NCBI GenBank assembly: GCA_964602655.1
Contig: CAZRSF010000051.1
Coordinates: 1 to 46,365, forward strand
Direction: 5' to 3'
From: Moduliflexus sp964602655
Lineage (GTDB): Bacteria; Moduliflexota; Moduliflexia; Moduliflexales; Moduliflexaceae
DNA: 46,365 nt
Positions 24,014-32,982 of this stretch are shown piece after piece. The notes under the pieces were generated by a model that saw only the letters and a list, made by a program, of their open reading frames with translations, was not told the DNA's origin and did not search any database. Numbering within the stretch: position 1 is the stretch's first letter; each line of letters begins with the position of its first letter. A program made the position numbers and the translations under genes.

Positions 24014-25558
24014 TCAGTTTTCAGTTAAACGGTTCATATAAATGATTTGATTGACCTGCTGCACATTATAAAACGCTTCATCGGAATTTCGCTGCAAAAT
24101 GCGTTCGCGTAATTTCCACAAGGCGGGTTCATCGGCGATTGCGCTTGCCGAGGCAAGTTGATCATAATCGCCATCTTTTCCCGCAGAAGCAAAAAGTTTT
24201 GAGTATGCTTGTCGGAATGTTTCTGATGAAATCATTTTCGCGTTTCGGTAGGTTTCGAGTTCCTGTTGGAGTTGTTCGTTATGAAGTGTTTCTTGAGCAA
24301 ACTGCCGTAATGACGGGTCTTTTTCTTTCATCAACAGGTCTTCGTTAAAGGCTTTCAGTCCGGCGAGATCGTTGTTATATAGATAGAGCACTTCTACGGA
24401 ACTCAAAATCAGCGCGCGAAGTTGCGTATCCTCTTCTTTCCAGTAACGCTCGCTCAATAGGGCTGCGGCTTCTCCGGCAATCAGCCATTGCCCCAACAAG
24501 CCAATCGCATTAGCGCGAACGTTGCTTTTTGGGTCATTGATCTGTTCCAGTAAGTACGGCACAGCAGCCTGTCCCATTTTCCCGAATGCAAAAATAGGTT
24601 GCCAGTACAGTTCTTTCGGATCAACTTCAAGAAGTTGATACATCGCAGGCAGCGCCGGGGTAAATTGCATCTCGCCGAGCAAATTCAACAGTTCGAAACG
24701 CCGATCCGCATCGGAAACGGCGTTGGCTGTGTCAAGGAGAAATTGCCCGGCAGTCTCGCCGCCGATTGATGCCAATGCTTGATAACAATTCCACTGAACG
24801 CGCTGTGAAGAATACTGTTTGGCGATCTCAACCAAGGGCTGCACCGCATTGGGACTTTTGGTCAAGCCAATCGCCCATGTATAGACGGTAAGCTGTTCTT
24901 CTGAAAGTCCCGCGTCGCGTAATCGAGGCAGAATGCGTTCGGCAGCAGTTTCGGGAGACTGTTCGATCTCCTTCTTGAGCGTCTTGAATTGTTCACTTGC
25001 CGTATTTTCTCTTTGTGACGCTGCCGCATCCAATTGCGAAAGAATATCTCCTTCAATGGCCGTAATATCAGGGGCAGGCTGTTTTTTGGCAGCGGCAACT
25101 TTAGGAGAATAACCTAATCGTTCAATCTCTTTTCTCACAAGTTCGACTCGACTCGCATTCTCAGGAGAATTCCCCGCCAGTTCTAAATACCGATTCAAAT
25201 CATCAACAGCTTCTTTGTTTTTTTTGAGAGAACGATACGCCATCCCGCGCGAAATGTAGAAATTAAAATACTGTGGACCGAGAAGAAGGATTTGCGTATA
25301 ATCCTGAATAGCCTTTTCGTACTGTTCGAGCTCTTCATACGACGATCCACGAAGGCTATATGCTTCAAGAGATTTCGGCTCAAGCTCTAATGCCTTCGTA
25401 AAAGCCTCAATAGCTTTTTCATACTCAGGAATGGTATTTATTCCTTTTTCAATGTAGTCTCTCGCAGTTTGCTCTTCGGCATACGCCGTAAAATCAGCAA
25501 CGCTTTGAAGCATAGATACGCCCATAATCAACAAAAATAAAATGACATAGTTTTTCAT
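24014..25558 (-). CDS. Exported TPR and HEAT-repeat protein
   Basis: 514 residues from the ATG at 25558, preceded by GGAGG (complement 25569-25573). A signal peptide (MKNYVILFLLIMGVSMLQ, cleavage perhaps after AYA) leads to three TPR units (residues about 30-145), a charged linker with KKQPAPD, and then HEAT-like armadillo repeats (for example LPAMYQLLEVDPKELYWQPIF and VPYLLEQINDPKSNVRANAI). The probable role is a periplasmic protein-binding scaffold; partner unknown. It lies 23 bases after the dipeptidase gene, so the two are co-transcribed. A longer in-frame start at 25591 would overlap the dipeptidase. Confidence 0.75.
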   Translation of the reverse strand: MKNYVILFLLIMGVSMLQSVADFTAYAEEQTARDYIEKGINTIPEYEKAIEAFTKALELEPKSLEAYSLRGSSYEELEQYEKAIQDYTQILLLGPQYFNFYISRGMAYRSLKKNKEAVDDLNRYLELAGNSPENASRVELVRKEIERLGYSPKVAAAKKQPAPDITAIEGDILSQLDAAASQRENTASEQFKTLKKEIEQSPETAAERILPRLRDAGLSEEQLTVYTWAIGLTKSPNAVQPLVEIAKQYSSQRVQWNCYQALASIGGETAGQFLLDTANAVSDADRRFELLNLLGEMQFTPALPAMYQLLEVDPKELYWQPIFAFGKMGQAAVPYLLEQINDPKSNVRANAIGLLGQWLIAGEAAALLSERYWKEEDTQLRALILSSVEVLYLYNNDLAGLKAFNEDLLMKEKDPSLRQFAQETLHNEQLQQELETYRNAKMISSETFRQAYSKLFASAGKDGDYDQLASASAIADEPALWKLRERILQRNSDEAFYNVQQVNQIIYMNRLTEN

Positions 25559-25581
25559 TTCGTTGCTTCCTCCGTTGAATC

Positions 25582-26955
25582 TTATTTCCACGCCTTCAAC
25601 TCATGCAGCGTCCGGGCCGCAGTTTCGATGCCAAGATAAAACAGTTCTTCGGTCAGATGCTCATTCGGCGCATGAGCGTTGTCGTCGGGATTGCTCAGGC
25701 CGATCATCACAATCGGCACGCGCATTTCGTCGGAAAACGTGCTTAACACGCTGATTGTGCCGCCGGTGCGAACAAACACCGGCTCTTTGTTATACGTCGC
25801 CCGTAATGCTCGCGTGACATGCGTGAGAATCGGATGATCCAACGGCGTCAGATACGCTCTGCCGTCCGGTGCGCCGATGAACGAGACCTGGGCTGACGGC
25901 GGCGCAAGCTGCTGTTCGATATGCGCTTTCGCGGCGTCAAAAATCTTCTGCGGGTCTTGATTCGGCACGAGCCGCATCGTGACTTTTGCCAGCGCCTTCG
26001 CCGGAATAATTGTCTTCGAGCCTTCGCCGATGAAACCACCGATAATCCCATTGACTTCAAATGTTGGTCGTGCCCAACGTCGCACGAGCGGCGGATAACC
26101 ATACTCACCGATAACTTCACGAATGCCGATTTCTTGTTTCAATTCGTCATTATCAAACGGCAGCGAATCGAAATTTTTATGTTCCGCATCGGAAACAACA
26201 GCGACATCATCATAAAAGCCTGGAATCTTGACCTGTTCGCGATCATTTTTCAACGCAGAAATAATATCCGCTAACACCTGAATCGCATTATCCGCAAGGC
26301 CGCCATACGAGCCGGAGTGCAAATCCCTCGCCGCTGTCTGCACGTGAATTTCGCCATGTACCAACCCGCGCGTGCCGTAGCAGATGGTCGGTGTACCGCG
26401 CTGATATTGCCCGTTATCCGACAACAGAATCGCGTCCGCCTTCAATTTTTCAGCGTGGTCAACAACAAATTGATGCAGATGGCCGCTCCCGATTTCTTCT
26501 TCACCTTCAATCAGCACCTTGACATTCACCGGCAAAACGCCATCATTCGTGAAAAACGCCTCAATCGCTTTGACATACGCCCAAAATTGGCCTTTGTCAT
26601 CCGCCGCGCCGCGAGCGTAGATTTCGCCGTCGCGAATCGTTGGCTCGAACGGCGGCGACAGCCATAAATCAAGCGGCTCGACCGGCTGCACGTCATAATG
26701 GCCGTAAATCAGCAGCGTCGGCGCGTTCGGCTGTTCAAGCCATTCGGCGTACACGACAGGATGCCCGCCGGTCGGCATGATTTCAATATGCTTGAGGCCG
26801 ATATTCGACAAATGCCGCGCCACGAATTCGGCGCAACGCCGCACGTCGTCGGCATGTTCCGGCAGCGTGCTGACGCTCGGAATGCGCAGCAGCTCGAACA
26901 GTTCGTCAAGGTGTTGTTGGCGGTGTGCGCGAAGATACGTAATAATGTGTTCCAT
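25582..26955 (-). CDS. M20-family dipeptidase
   Basis: 457 residues, typical for PepV/carnosinase-like M20 enzymes. Seen: PTLLIYGHYDVQP (first zinc histidine), GAADDKGQFWAY (bridging aspartate), LIEGEEEIGSGHL (catalytic and zinc glutamates), DLHSGSYGG in the lid domain, and NAHAPNEHL near the end. It should hydrolyse dipeptides or related amides in the cytoplasm with two zinc ions. No signal peptide. Upstream is a divergent gap shared with proS that contains a perfect 29-bp inverted repeat; a weak TTGACA/TATCGC pair around 27088-27115 may drive it. Confidence 0.88.
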   Translation of the reverse strand: MEHIITYLRAHRQQHLDELFELLRIPSVSTLPEHADDVRRCAEFVARHLSNIGLKHIEIMPTGGHPVVYAEWLEQPNAPTLLIYGHYDVQPVEPLDLWLSPPFEPTIRDGEIYARGAADDKGQFWAYVKAIEAFFTNDGVLPVNVKVLIEGEEEIGSGHLHQFVVDHAEKLKADAILLSDNGQYQRGTPTICYGTRGLVHGEIHVQTAARDLHSGSYGGLADNAIQVLADIISALKNDREQVKIPGFYDDVAVVSDAEHKNFDSLPFDNDELKQEIGIREVIGEYGYPPLVRRWARPTFEVNGIIGGFIGEGSKTIIPAKALAKVTMRLVPNQDPQKIFDAAKAHIEQQLAPPSAQVSFIGAPDGRAYLTPLDHPILTHVTRALRATYNKEPVFVRTGGTISVLSTFSDEMRVPIVMIGLSNPDDNAHAPNEHLTEELFYLGIETAARTLHELKAWK

Positions 26956-26965
26956 ACATAAATGT

Positions 26966-27040
26966 AACCACAGATTTCATGGATGTCACAGATTTGTTAA
27001 AACGTAGAACGAATCTGTGACATCCATGAAATCTGTGGTT
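26966..27040. repeat. Perfect 29-bp inverted repeat
   Basis: Arms 26966-26994 and 27012-27040 are exact reverse complements of each other, with a 17-base loop. The arm begins AACCACAGATTTCATGG. It lies between two divergent genes, so it is in both leaders or outside both. Confidence 0.95.
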
Positions 27041-27248
27041 ATTTCCAAAAGTTTTACTGACCGATATAACAGGGGGTTATTGGATAAGCGATAGGAACGG
27101 CGGAGAATTTGTCAACCCTAAAGCTGTGATTTTTCTCTTGACAGCCGTTTGCCCGCCCTGTTCTGTGTTCGCATTCATTTTCAGCAGAAGGACGACAAAT
27201 CATCCATTTTTCAAGGAACGACACGGATGTGCAAGGTGATGGCGAGGC

Positions 27249-27281
27249 AGGTGTCAGACATTTCGAATGTGCCTGACACCT
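27249..27281. repeat. 33-base palindrome upstream of proS
   Basis: Outer arms AGGTGTCAG and CTGACACCT pair perfectly; the centre ACATTTCGAATGT pairs with itself, with a small bulge. Total 33 bases, TTCGAA centre. Ends 33 bases before the proS ATG. Confidence 0.8.
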
Positions 27282-27314
27282 TTTCCATGACGTTGCCGCC
27301 CGTTCTCGAACATT

Positions 27315-28754
27315 ATGGCGCAGCAAAAAATTACGAAGCAGGGCGACGATTTTTCGCAATGGTATATTGATACGGTCTTACAGGCGGGCATGGCGGATTA
27401 TGCGCCGGTCAAGGGCTGCATGGTGATCAAGCCGTATGGCTACGCGATCTGGGAAAATATGCAGCAGGCGCTCGACGGCATGTTCAAGGCGACCGGCCAT
27501 GTGAATGCGTATTTCCCGCTGTTGATCCCGGAAAGTTTTCTGAAAAAAGAAGCCGAACATGTCGAAGGTTTTGCGCCGGAATGCGCGGTCGTAACGCATG
27601 GCGGCGGCAAATTGCTGGAAGAGCCGTATGTGATCCGCCCGACCTCGGAAACCGTGATCTGGTCAATGTACGCCAAATGGATCGATTCGCATCGCGACCT
27701 GCCGATTTTGATTAATCAATGGGCGAATGTGGTGCGCTGGGAAATGCGGACGCGCCTCTTCTTGCGCACGACGGAATTCCTCTGGCAGGAAGGGCATACC
27801 GCCCATGCGACCGAACGGGAAGCCGCTGAAGAAGTCGCCAAGATTCTCGATATTTATGCTGATTTTGCTGAGAATTACGCTGCCGTGCCGGTGATGAAAG
27901 GCCGCAAAACCGAAAAAGAAAAATTTGCGGGCGCGCTCTATACGACCTGCGTCGAAGCGTTGATGAAAGACAAACGCGCCTTGCAATGGGGCACGTCGCA
28001 TCATCTCGGCCAGAATTTCGCCAAAGCGTTCAACGTGACGTTTCAAACTGAGGCCGGGGGAAGAGATTTGGTATGGGCGACGAGTTGGGGCGTCAGCACA
28101 CGCATGATCGGCGGGTTGATTATGGTGCATGGCGACGACAAAGGGCTGCGCCTGCCGCCGAAACTCGCGCCGTATCAGGTGGTGATCGTGCCGATTTATT
28201 ACAGCGACGAGGAACGCCAGACTGTACTACAAAAAGTGGACGAATTGACGGCGGAATTGAAGGCGGACGTGCGCGTCAAAGTGGATGATCGCGCCAATTA
28301 CAAGCCGGGCTGGAAATTCAATGAATGGGAAATGAAAGGCGTACCGTTGCGCATCGAAATCGGCCCGCGCGATGTGGCCGAAAATCAGGCCGTCGTCGCC
28401 CGGCGCGACAAAGGGCCGAAAGAGAAACAGACGATTTCCCTGAACGGTATGAAACCGACGATTATCGCGTTATTAGCGGAGATTCAGCGCGGCCTGTTCG
28501 ACGATGCCGTGAAATTCCGCGCAGAAAATTCGTTTAAGGCCAATTCTTACGGCGAGTTCAAAGAGATTCTCGACAATCAGCTTGGCTTCGTCTATTCGCA
28601 CTGGTGCGGCGAAACCGCCTGCGAACAAGCCGTACAGGAAGAAACCAAAGCGACGATCCGCTGCATTCCGTTCGATCAGGAACATGAGGACGGACAGTGC
28701 GTCTATTGCGGCAAACCCTCGAAAATGCGCGTCCCCTTTGCCAAAGCGTACTAA
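27315..28754 (+). CDS. proS: Prolyl-tRNA synthetase, eukaryote/archaeal-like type
   Basis: 479 residues, no bacterial-type insertion domain. Class II motifs: motif 2 region VVRWEMRTRLFLRTTEFLWQEGHTAHA and motif 3 region GVSTRMIGGLIMVHGDD; substrate loop RPTSETVIW. The anticodon-binding domain starts LAPYQVVIVPI, and the extra C-terminal zinc-type domain (CGETACEQAV, CVYCGK) ends in the tyrosine of AKAY, a hallmark of this type. It charges tRNA-Pro. The start ATG has no visible ribosome binding site and is preceded by a 33-base palindrome. Confidence 0.95.
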   Translation: MAQQKITKQGDDFSQWYIDTVLQAGMADYAPVKGCMVIKPYGYAIWENMQQALDGMFKATGHVNAYFPLLIPESFLKKEAEHVEGFAPECAVVTHGGGKLLEEPYVIRPTSETVIWSMYAKWIDSHRDLPILINQWANVVRWEMRTRLFLRTTEFLWQEGHTAHATEREAAEEVAKILDIYADFAENYAAVPVMKGRKTEKEKFAGALYTTCVEALMKDKRALQWGTSHHLGQNFAKAFNVTFQTEAGGRDLVWATSWGVSTRMIGGLIMVHGDDKGLRLPPKLAPYQVVIVPIYYSDEERQTVLQKVDELTAELKADVRVKVDDRANYKPGWKFNEWEMKGVPLRIEIGPRDVAENQAVVARRDKGPKEKQTISLNGMKPTIIALLAEIQRGLFDDAVKFRAENSFKANSYGEFKEILDNQLGFVYSHWCGETACEQAVQEETKATIRCIPFDQEHEDGQCVYCGKPSKMRVPFAKAY

Positions 28755-28781
28755 TCGCAACGATTGGAATTTTTCAGACAG

Positions 28782-28814
28782 TCCGCCCGACACAGATAAT
28801 ATGTGCCGGGCGGA
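28782..28814. repeat. 33-base palindrome after proS, probable terminator
   Basis: TCCGCCCG pairs with CGGGCGGA, and CACA with TGTG, with one mismatch between. It lies 27 bases after proS in the gap to a convergent gene, a natural place for a bidirectional terminator, but without a T tract. Confidence 0.75.
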
Positions 28815-28846
28815 TGCGCGTAAGGCTGTCCAGCCGCCGCCGATAA

Positions 28847-29608
28847 CTATTTCTGCAAGGCGGCTTCGCTCAGAGCAAGCGTAAGCGTCAGCAATTCCTG
28901 ACCGCCGGGAGCGCCATGCCCAGGCACGATAATCTCGGCATCAGGAAAGGCGGCGATGACTTTTTTGACGGTCTCAGGCCAGCCTTTCAGGTCGGCGTCT
29001 GCGGTATTGCCTAAATTTTTCGAACCTGCCGCCTTGACGAGACATCCGCCGAACAGCGTCTTTTCAGACGGAATCCAGACCACAATATTATCAACAGTAT
29101 GCCCGCCGCCGAAATAGTTCAAGATGAGTTCCGTTTTTTCTAACGTGACAGTCAGCGACTCGGCAAAGCCTTTTTGCGGAATTGCATATCCGGCGGATTT
29201 TGCGAGTTTCTGTGTCCGATCAAGGCTATACGAAGCCGCTCCGCGCCGGTGCGCTTCAGCCAGCCCGCCTAAACAATCCTCATGCGCATGCCCGACGATG
29301 ATATGCTTGATGGCAACATGCAGCGTCTGTTCCGCCCAATCGAAAATCAGTCCGGTTTGCTCATCATTCCAGGGCGTGTCAATCATGGCTGCGGTTGCGC
29401 CGTCAACGACAATCAGGCCATTGGCAGGCGTCCGACCGTAGCCCGGATAATCGGTGTAGGTCGTGTGCAGCCAGATATGTTCGGTGAGGCGCTCAAACTC
29501 AATGCCTTTATTCAGCGTAATTTTCTCACCCGCAAAAGCGATTGCGGCGTGAATCATTGAGACAGAGAATACGACAGTCAAAACAATCCTTTCGAATCGC
29601 GTACGCAT
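28847..29608 (-). CDS. Subclass B1 metallo-beta-lactamase
   Basis: 253 residues with a signal peptide (cleavage near AFA-GEK, residue 26), so periplasmic. All zinc ligands of subclass B1 are present: H107, H109 and D111 in GHAHEDCLGG, H170 in GGGHTVDN, C189 in FGGCLVK and H231 in PGHG. K192 (three after the cysteine) and N201 in LGNTADADL, the substrate-binding residues of B1 enzymes, are conserved. It should hydrolyse beta-lactams including carbapenems; this is a family-based prediction. It is the last gene after the FMN-binding lipoprotein and flavodoxin, separated by a 33-base palindrome. No mobile-element signs nearby. Confidence 0.88.
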   Translation of the reverse strand: MRTRFERIVLTVVFSVSMIHAAIAFAGEKITLNKGIEFERLTEHIWLHTTYTDYPGYGRTPANGLIVVDGATAAMIDTPWNDEQTGLIFDWAEQTLHVAIKHIIVGHAHEDCLGGLAEAHRRGAASYSLDRTQKLAKSAGYAIPQKGFAESLTVTLEKTELILNYFGGGHTVDNIVVWIPSEKTLFGGCLVKAAGSKNLGNTADADLKGWPETVKKVIAAFPDAEIIVPGHGAPGGQELLTLTLALSEAALQK

Positions 29609-29629
29609 TGTTACCTTTTCTTGAATCTC

Positions 29630-29662
29630 AACCCAGTCAAGGTTTCGAACCCCGACTGGGTT
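29630..29662. repeat. 33-base palindrome between flavodoxin and metallo-beta-lactamase genes
   Basis: Arms AACCCAGTCAAGG and CCCCGACTGGGTT with two weak positions, loop TTTCGAA. Nine bases after the flavodoxin stop. Confidence 0.85.
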
Positions 29663-29671
29663 CTTTCATCC

Positions 29672-30133
29672 TTACATCTCGTTGATTTTTTTAGCGAAAT
29701 CGGCAATGATATCGCTGTGAATGGTCGTAAAATCGCCTTTGCCCTTCGAAACGATTTTGACGACTAATCGTTCGAACCACCCAAGTTTTGCCAGAGAAAT
29801 TTCAGCGCCGAGCACGCTTTTCATGGTGGCATGGCGCGTCAATTCCTCCGGAAAATTGGCCTGGAACGCCTCTTTCCCACAGCACAAGAATAAAAAGACG
29901 CGCTTTTTCAATAATTCCTGAAGATGTTCTTTCGCAAACTGGCGCAACGCTTTTTGCGTCTGTCCCATATAGAGCGACCCGCCTAAAATCACGGTGTCAA
30001 AGGCATCAAGCTTCGGCGCGGCCTGGCTATTCAGATTGATCGCGGTGGTACTACCGGTAAGTTGCGCTTGCAGCATTTTCACGCATTTTTCCGTGAACCC
30101 ATGACGGGTGGTATAGAGAATGACATTTTTCAT
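29672..30133 (-). CDS. Flavodoxin-domain protein
   Basis: 153 residues. The N terminus ILYTTRHGFTEKC is the FMN phosphate loop (T/S-rich x-G-x-T), and DAFDTVILGGSLYMGQ is the second FMN-binding loop, as in flavodoxin_5/HemG-like proteins. HemG (protoporphyrinogen oxidase) is a possible relative, but the long HemG loop is not evident, so I keep the general call. Cytoplasmic electron carrier or quinone-linked oxidoreductase. It lies 38 bases after the FMN-binding lipoprotein gene. Confidence 0.75.
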   Translation of the reverse strand: MKNVILYTTRHGFTEKCVKMLQAQLTGSTTAINLNSQAAPKLDAFDTVILGGSLYMGQTQKALRQFAKEHLQELLKKRVFLFLCCGKEAFQANFPEELTRHATMKSVLGAEISLAKLGWFERLVVKIVSKGKGDFTTIHSDIIADFAKKINEM

Positions 30134-30171
30134 AACGATTCCTTATGCTGTTGTTGATTCGAGGGTGACAA

Positions 30172-30552
30172 TTACTCGTGGCGATACGCTTTTTCAAGCG
30201 CGACCTGGACGGCATTCATAATCACGATACTGCTGTTTGTTGCGCCGCTGACGGCATCTACAGTAGTAGATTGCTGTTCGATAATCCGTTGTGGGATGAT
30301 CGGCTCGGCTTTTTTACCTTTCCAGGCGCTATGTTTGACGATGTCGATTTTGACAATCTTCTGATCTGTAATCGTCACATTCACAATGGCGCTATTCAAC
30401 CCGCCCTTATAGTTTCCCTCATACACCCCATCTACTAATTTCGTTTGTTGAACAACCCCGCCGATTGTGGCGGTTTTCGTTTTCGCACAGCCTGAGACAA
30501 TAAGAACAACGCAACACGCAACGCAACATCCGAACTTCACGCTCATCTTCAT
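30172..30552 (-). CDS. FMN-binding-domain lipoprotein
   Basis: 126 residues from the ATG at 30552. A lipoprotein signal peptide ends in VSGC. The mature part has DGVYEGNYKGGLNSAIVNVTI, then the FMN_bind hallmark DAVSGATNSS, in which the threonine carries covalently bound FMN (as in RnfG/NqrC). Likely a periplasmic-side flavoprotein taking part in electron transfer. The remaining Rnf subunits are not in the window. GGGAGA precedes the start. An in-frame start at 30573 falls inside a hairpin and is less likely. Confidence 0.82.
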   Translation of the reverse strand: MKMSVKFGCCVACCVVLIVSGCAKTKTATIGGVVQQTKLVDGVYEGNYKGGLNSAIVNVTITDQKIVKIDIVKHSAWKGKKAEPIIPQRIIEQQSTTVDAVSGATNSSIVIMNAVQVALEKAYRHE

Positions 30553-30572
30553 TGTAGATTCTCCCATGTACA

Positions 30573-30602
30573 TGTAGGGCGAAACTTCAGTTTCGCCCTA
30601 CA
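30573..30602. repeat. 30-base palindrome upstream of the FMN-binding lipoprotein
   Basis: TGTAGGGCGAAACT, loop TC, AGTTTCGCCCTACA: a perfect 14-bp stem, 20 bases before the ATG. Confidence 0.9.
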
Positions 30603-30749
30603 ATTTACGATCCGTTCAAAGGCAATTGATATTATTTTCGGTTCGATCCTAAAAAACCGTCATTCACTATGTCGGCGACAACGCCTGAAATGTTACAAAA
30701 ATTTTCAGGTTGCAGCAAAACACATAGTTGCCAAGATATTTTATCCTAA

Positions 30750-32882
30750 CTAAAACCGCTCGAACTCATCGTCAAGAGCATCTGTAGAATGATTGTTCAA
30801 GGGAGCGCGGAAAAGTTCTTCTTCTGGGAGTTTCCCGGAAACAGGCATTTTTGTTTGTGAGGAGACCTTTGGGGATTTGTCGCGTTCCGGCGTTGCCAGC
30901 ATCCTGTTGAAAAGCTCGATGAACGCTTGCTGCTGTTCCCCTTTGGCTTCTAATAAGGTATGCAGCGCGGCGGCGAATTTGTCTTCCTTGTCGGCAGGAA
31001 GCGAAAGAATTCGTTCTCTGATTTTAAAGAACGTAATCACCTGTTGTAGCTGTGCGGCCTGACCTGACAGCATGACGGCAGACGAGGCCACTTGTTCAGC
31101 CGCGGCGGCGTTCTGCTGCGTCACTTGATCCAATTGCTGGACGGCGTGGTTGATTTGTTCGACGCCTGCGGTTTGTTCCGAACTGGCATAACTGATCTCT
31201 CGCACAAAGCTTGCTGTGCGTTGAATATTCGGCACGAGCGTACTCAGCATCGCTCCGGCTTTTTGCGAGACATCCAGGCTGGAACTGGCCAACAGGATAA
31301 TCTTTTCGGCAGCGGCTCGCGTGGTATTCGCCAACTCGCGGACTTCATGCGCCACGACGCCGAACGATTTGCCATAATCTTGCGCCCGGCTCGCTTCAAT
31401 CGTCGCATTCAACGACAGCAGCCGGGTTTGTTGGGCAATATCCTGAATGACAGAGATTTGATCGACAATCTGCTGCATCGCCACAACCGTTTCGGCCACG
31501 ACATGACCAGCTTCTTCGGCATATTGCACGCCTTGCGTTGCTAATAACTCTGTCTGGCGGGCATTATCGGCATTCTGACGGATATTGGCCGCCATTTCTT
31601 CCATAGACGCCGACACCTCCTCAGTGGCCGCCGCTTGCTGAGATGTCCCTTCCGACAGAGATTCGGCGCTGGCGTTCAACTCTGCGCTGCTTTTGACGAC
31701 CGAATTCACAGCGCCTTGAACTTGCTGAAGCACATCTGTCAATTTGCCGCTCATGGCATTCAACATCTGCATCAGCCGATCATGCTCCGAACGCTCTTGA
31801 ACTTCAAGGGTCAAGTCCCCGCCTGCCATTTCCTGCGCTAAGTGCGTGATCTCTTGTTCGCTGACAATCAGCCGATTGATATCTTGTTTGAGTTGATTGA
31901 AATCCCCGTTGAATTCGATGTCAATCTGTTCGGGAATATCGCCTCCCGCAATACGCTGCAAGTTCTCGGATGTGACCTTAATCGGCAGCACAAAGGCTTC
32001 GATCACATTATTCACGCCATTGAGAAGTTCCTGCCATTTCCCTTTATACTGACTCAGTTTGCCGCGCGTATTCAGGCGTCCGTCTTGAACGGCCTGAATC
32101 AGAAGGCTCATCTCTTTGAGCACGCCTTGAAGCGTATCTTCCATATTGCGAAAGGCGGAGGCTAACTGTCCGATTTCATCATTCTTCCGGCTCAAAACAA
32201 CCTGATCGAAATCGCCGACAGCAATGCGATTGGCGACAGTTACGATCTGATTGATCGGCAAGGTAATGCCTCGTGTGATGATAATGCCGATACCCGTGCT
32301 CAAAATGATAGCGAAACCCGTCAAATACCACAAAATCCGCCAAACATTGTTCGCAGCCGTCACAATCTCGCCAGTCATTCGGTTTGCCGCCGCGATTTGC
32401 GCGTCTTGAAATTGTTTCATCAACCCTTCTATCGTCTGCGCTTGCGTATTGAATTCCGTGAGTTTTTTATTTCCGAACGCAGGCCCGTCAATCAGAAAGG
32501 CTTCTACCATAGTTTTTCCGAGCGTATCGAACCGGCTGAACGCAATCTGCAAGTTCTTGACGGTCTCGTCCGTCGCCGTCTGCTCGCCGCCATCCGATTG
32601 GAGAAACGGCTGCAAATTCTGTTGGATATTTTTGATCACAGCGCTCGCCCGCGTATAACCATCCATATCCAGAGTCACGATGGTTTCCATCAGGATTTTC
32701 TGGGCGCGATGCAGGTCTTGCGCCATTTGCGAGGCTAACAGCGCATTGGGCAACCGTTGTTGCTCCACGCTCGTCGCATTGTGTTTGACGGCGCTCAACG
32801 AGACGGTTGTCAGCGCTGCGGCACAAACAAACATGGCGACAATCATCCCGAAACTCACGGCTAAACGCATTCCGATCTTCAT
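30750..32882 (-). CDS. Methyl-accepting chemotaxis protein
   Basis: 710 residues from the ATG at 32882, which follows AAGGAG at a good distance (frame continues to 32900 but then lacks a site). Order: membrane segment (about 5-28), helical periplasmic sensor of four-helix-bundle type (30-180), second membrane segment (180-203), HAMP, a second HAMP-like stretch, then the methylated/signalling helices with the hairpin tip EASRAQDYGKSFGVVAHEVREL. The C-terminal end has no pentapeptide for CheR. Couples to CheA/CheW, absent here. It follows the sugar-binding-protein gene in the same direction. Confidence 0.92.
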   Translation of the reverse strand: MKIGMRLAVSFGMIVAMFVCAAALTTVSLSAVKHNATSVEQQRLPNALLASQMAQDLHRAQKILMETIVTLDMDGYTRASAVIKNIQQNLQPFLQSDGGEQTATDETVKNLQIAFSRFDTLGKTMVEAFLIDGPAFGNKKLTEFNTQAQTIEGLMKQFQDAQIAAANRMTGEIVTAANNVWRILWYLTGFAIILSTGIGIIITRGITLPINQIVTVANRIAVGDFDQVVLSRKNDEIGQLASAFRNMEDTLQGVLKEMSLLIQAVQDGRLNTRGKLSQYKGKWQELLNGVNNVIEAFVLPIKVTSENLQRIAGGDIPEQIDIEFNGDFNQLKQDINRLIVSEQEITHLAQEMAGGDLTLEVQERSEHDRLMQMLNAMSGKLTDVLQQVQGAVNSVVKSSAELNASAESLSEGTSQQAAATEEVSASMEEMAANIRQNADNARQTELLATQGVQYAEEAGHVVAETVVAMQQIVDQISVIQDIAQQTRLLSLNATIEASRAQDYGKSFGVVAHEVRELANTTRAAAEKIILLASSSLDVSQKAGAMLSTLVPNIQRTASFVREISYASSEQTAGVEQINHAVQQLDQVTQQNAAAAEQVASSAVMLSGQAAQLQQVITFFKIRERILSLPADKEDKFAAALHTLLEAKGEQQQAFIELFNRMLATPERDKSPKVSSQTKMPVSGKLPEEELFRAPLNNHSTDALDDEFERF

Positions 32883-32917
32883 ACAACTCTCCTTCATCAA
32901 CGTGTTCTACAAAGACA

Positions 32918-32950
32918 ACTGCCCGACGCTTCGAAACGGCGTCGGGCAGT
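32918..32950. repeat. 33-base palindrome between the binding-protein and chemoreceptor genes
   Basis: Arms ACTGCCCGACGC and GCGTCGGGCAGT pair perfectly over 12 bases around TTCGAAACG. The arms differ from the CCCTG subfamily but length and core agree. Confidence 0.9.
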
Positions 32951-32982
32951 GTGATTGACGAAACTCAGGTTCTTCTTCCCGA

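Larger units (their letters stand above)
26956..27314. other. Divergent region between dipeptidase and proS
   Basis: 359 bases. It contains the perfect 29-bp inverted repeat (26966-27040), a 33-base palindrome (27249-27281), a plus-strand TTGACA at 27138-27143 with only a poor -10 (TTCTGT at 27161-27166), and a weak minus-strand promoter candidate. No credible gene. Confidence 0.6.

Noticed and set aside
23848..24045. Plus-strand 65-codon frame upstream of rho
   Set aside because: Overlaps the rho promoter and the end of the TPR/HEAT gene, no ribosome binding site, no recognisable protein.
27149..27370. Plus-strand frame upstream of proS
   Set aside because: Overlaps the proS start in a different frame and contains the palindrome; no homology.
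28847..29608. Acquired resistance gene on a mobile element
   Set aside because: No integrase, transposase, integron site or composition shift was seen around the gene.
29630..29662. tRNA remnant suggested by TTCGAA-type loops in the palindromes
   Set aside because: There are no acceptor, D or anticodon arms; the resemblance to a T loop is only the shared TTCGAA.
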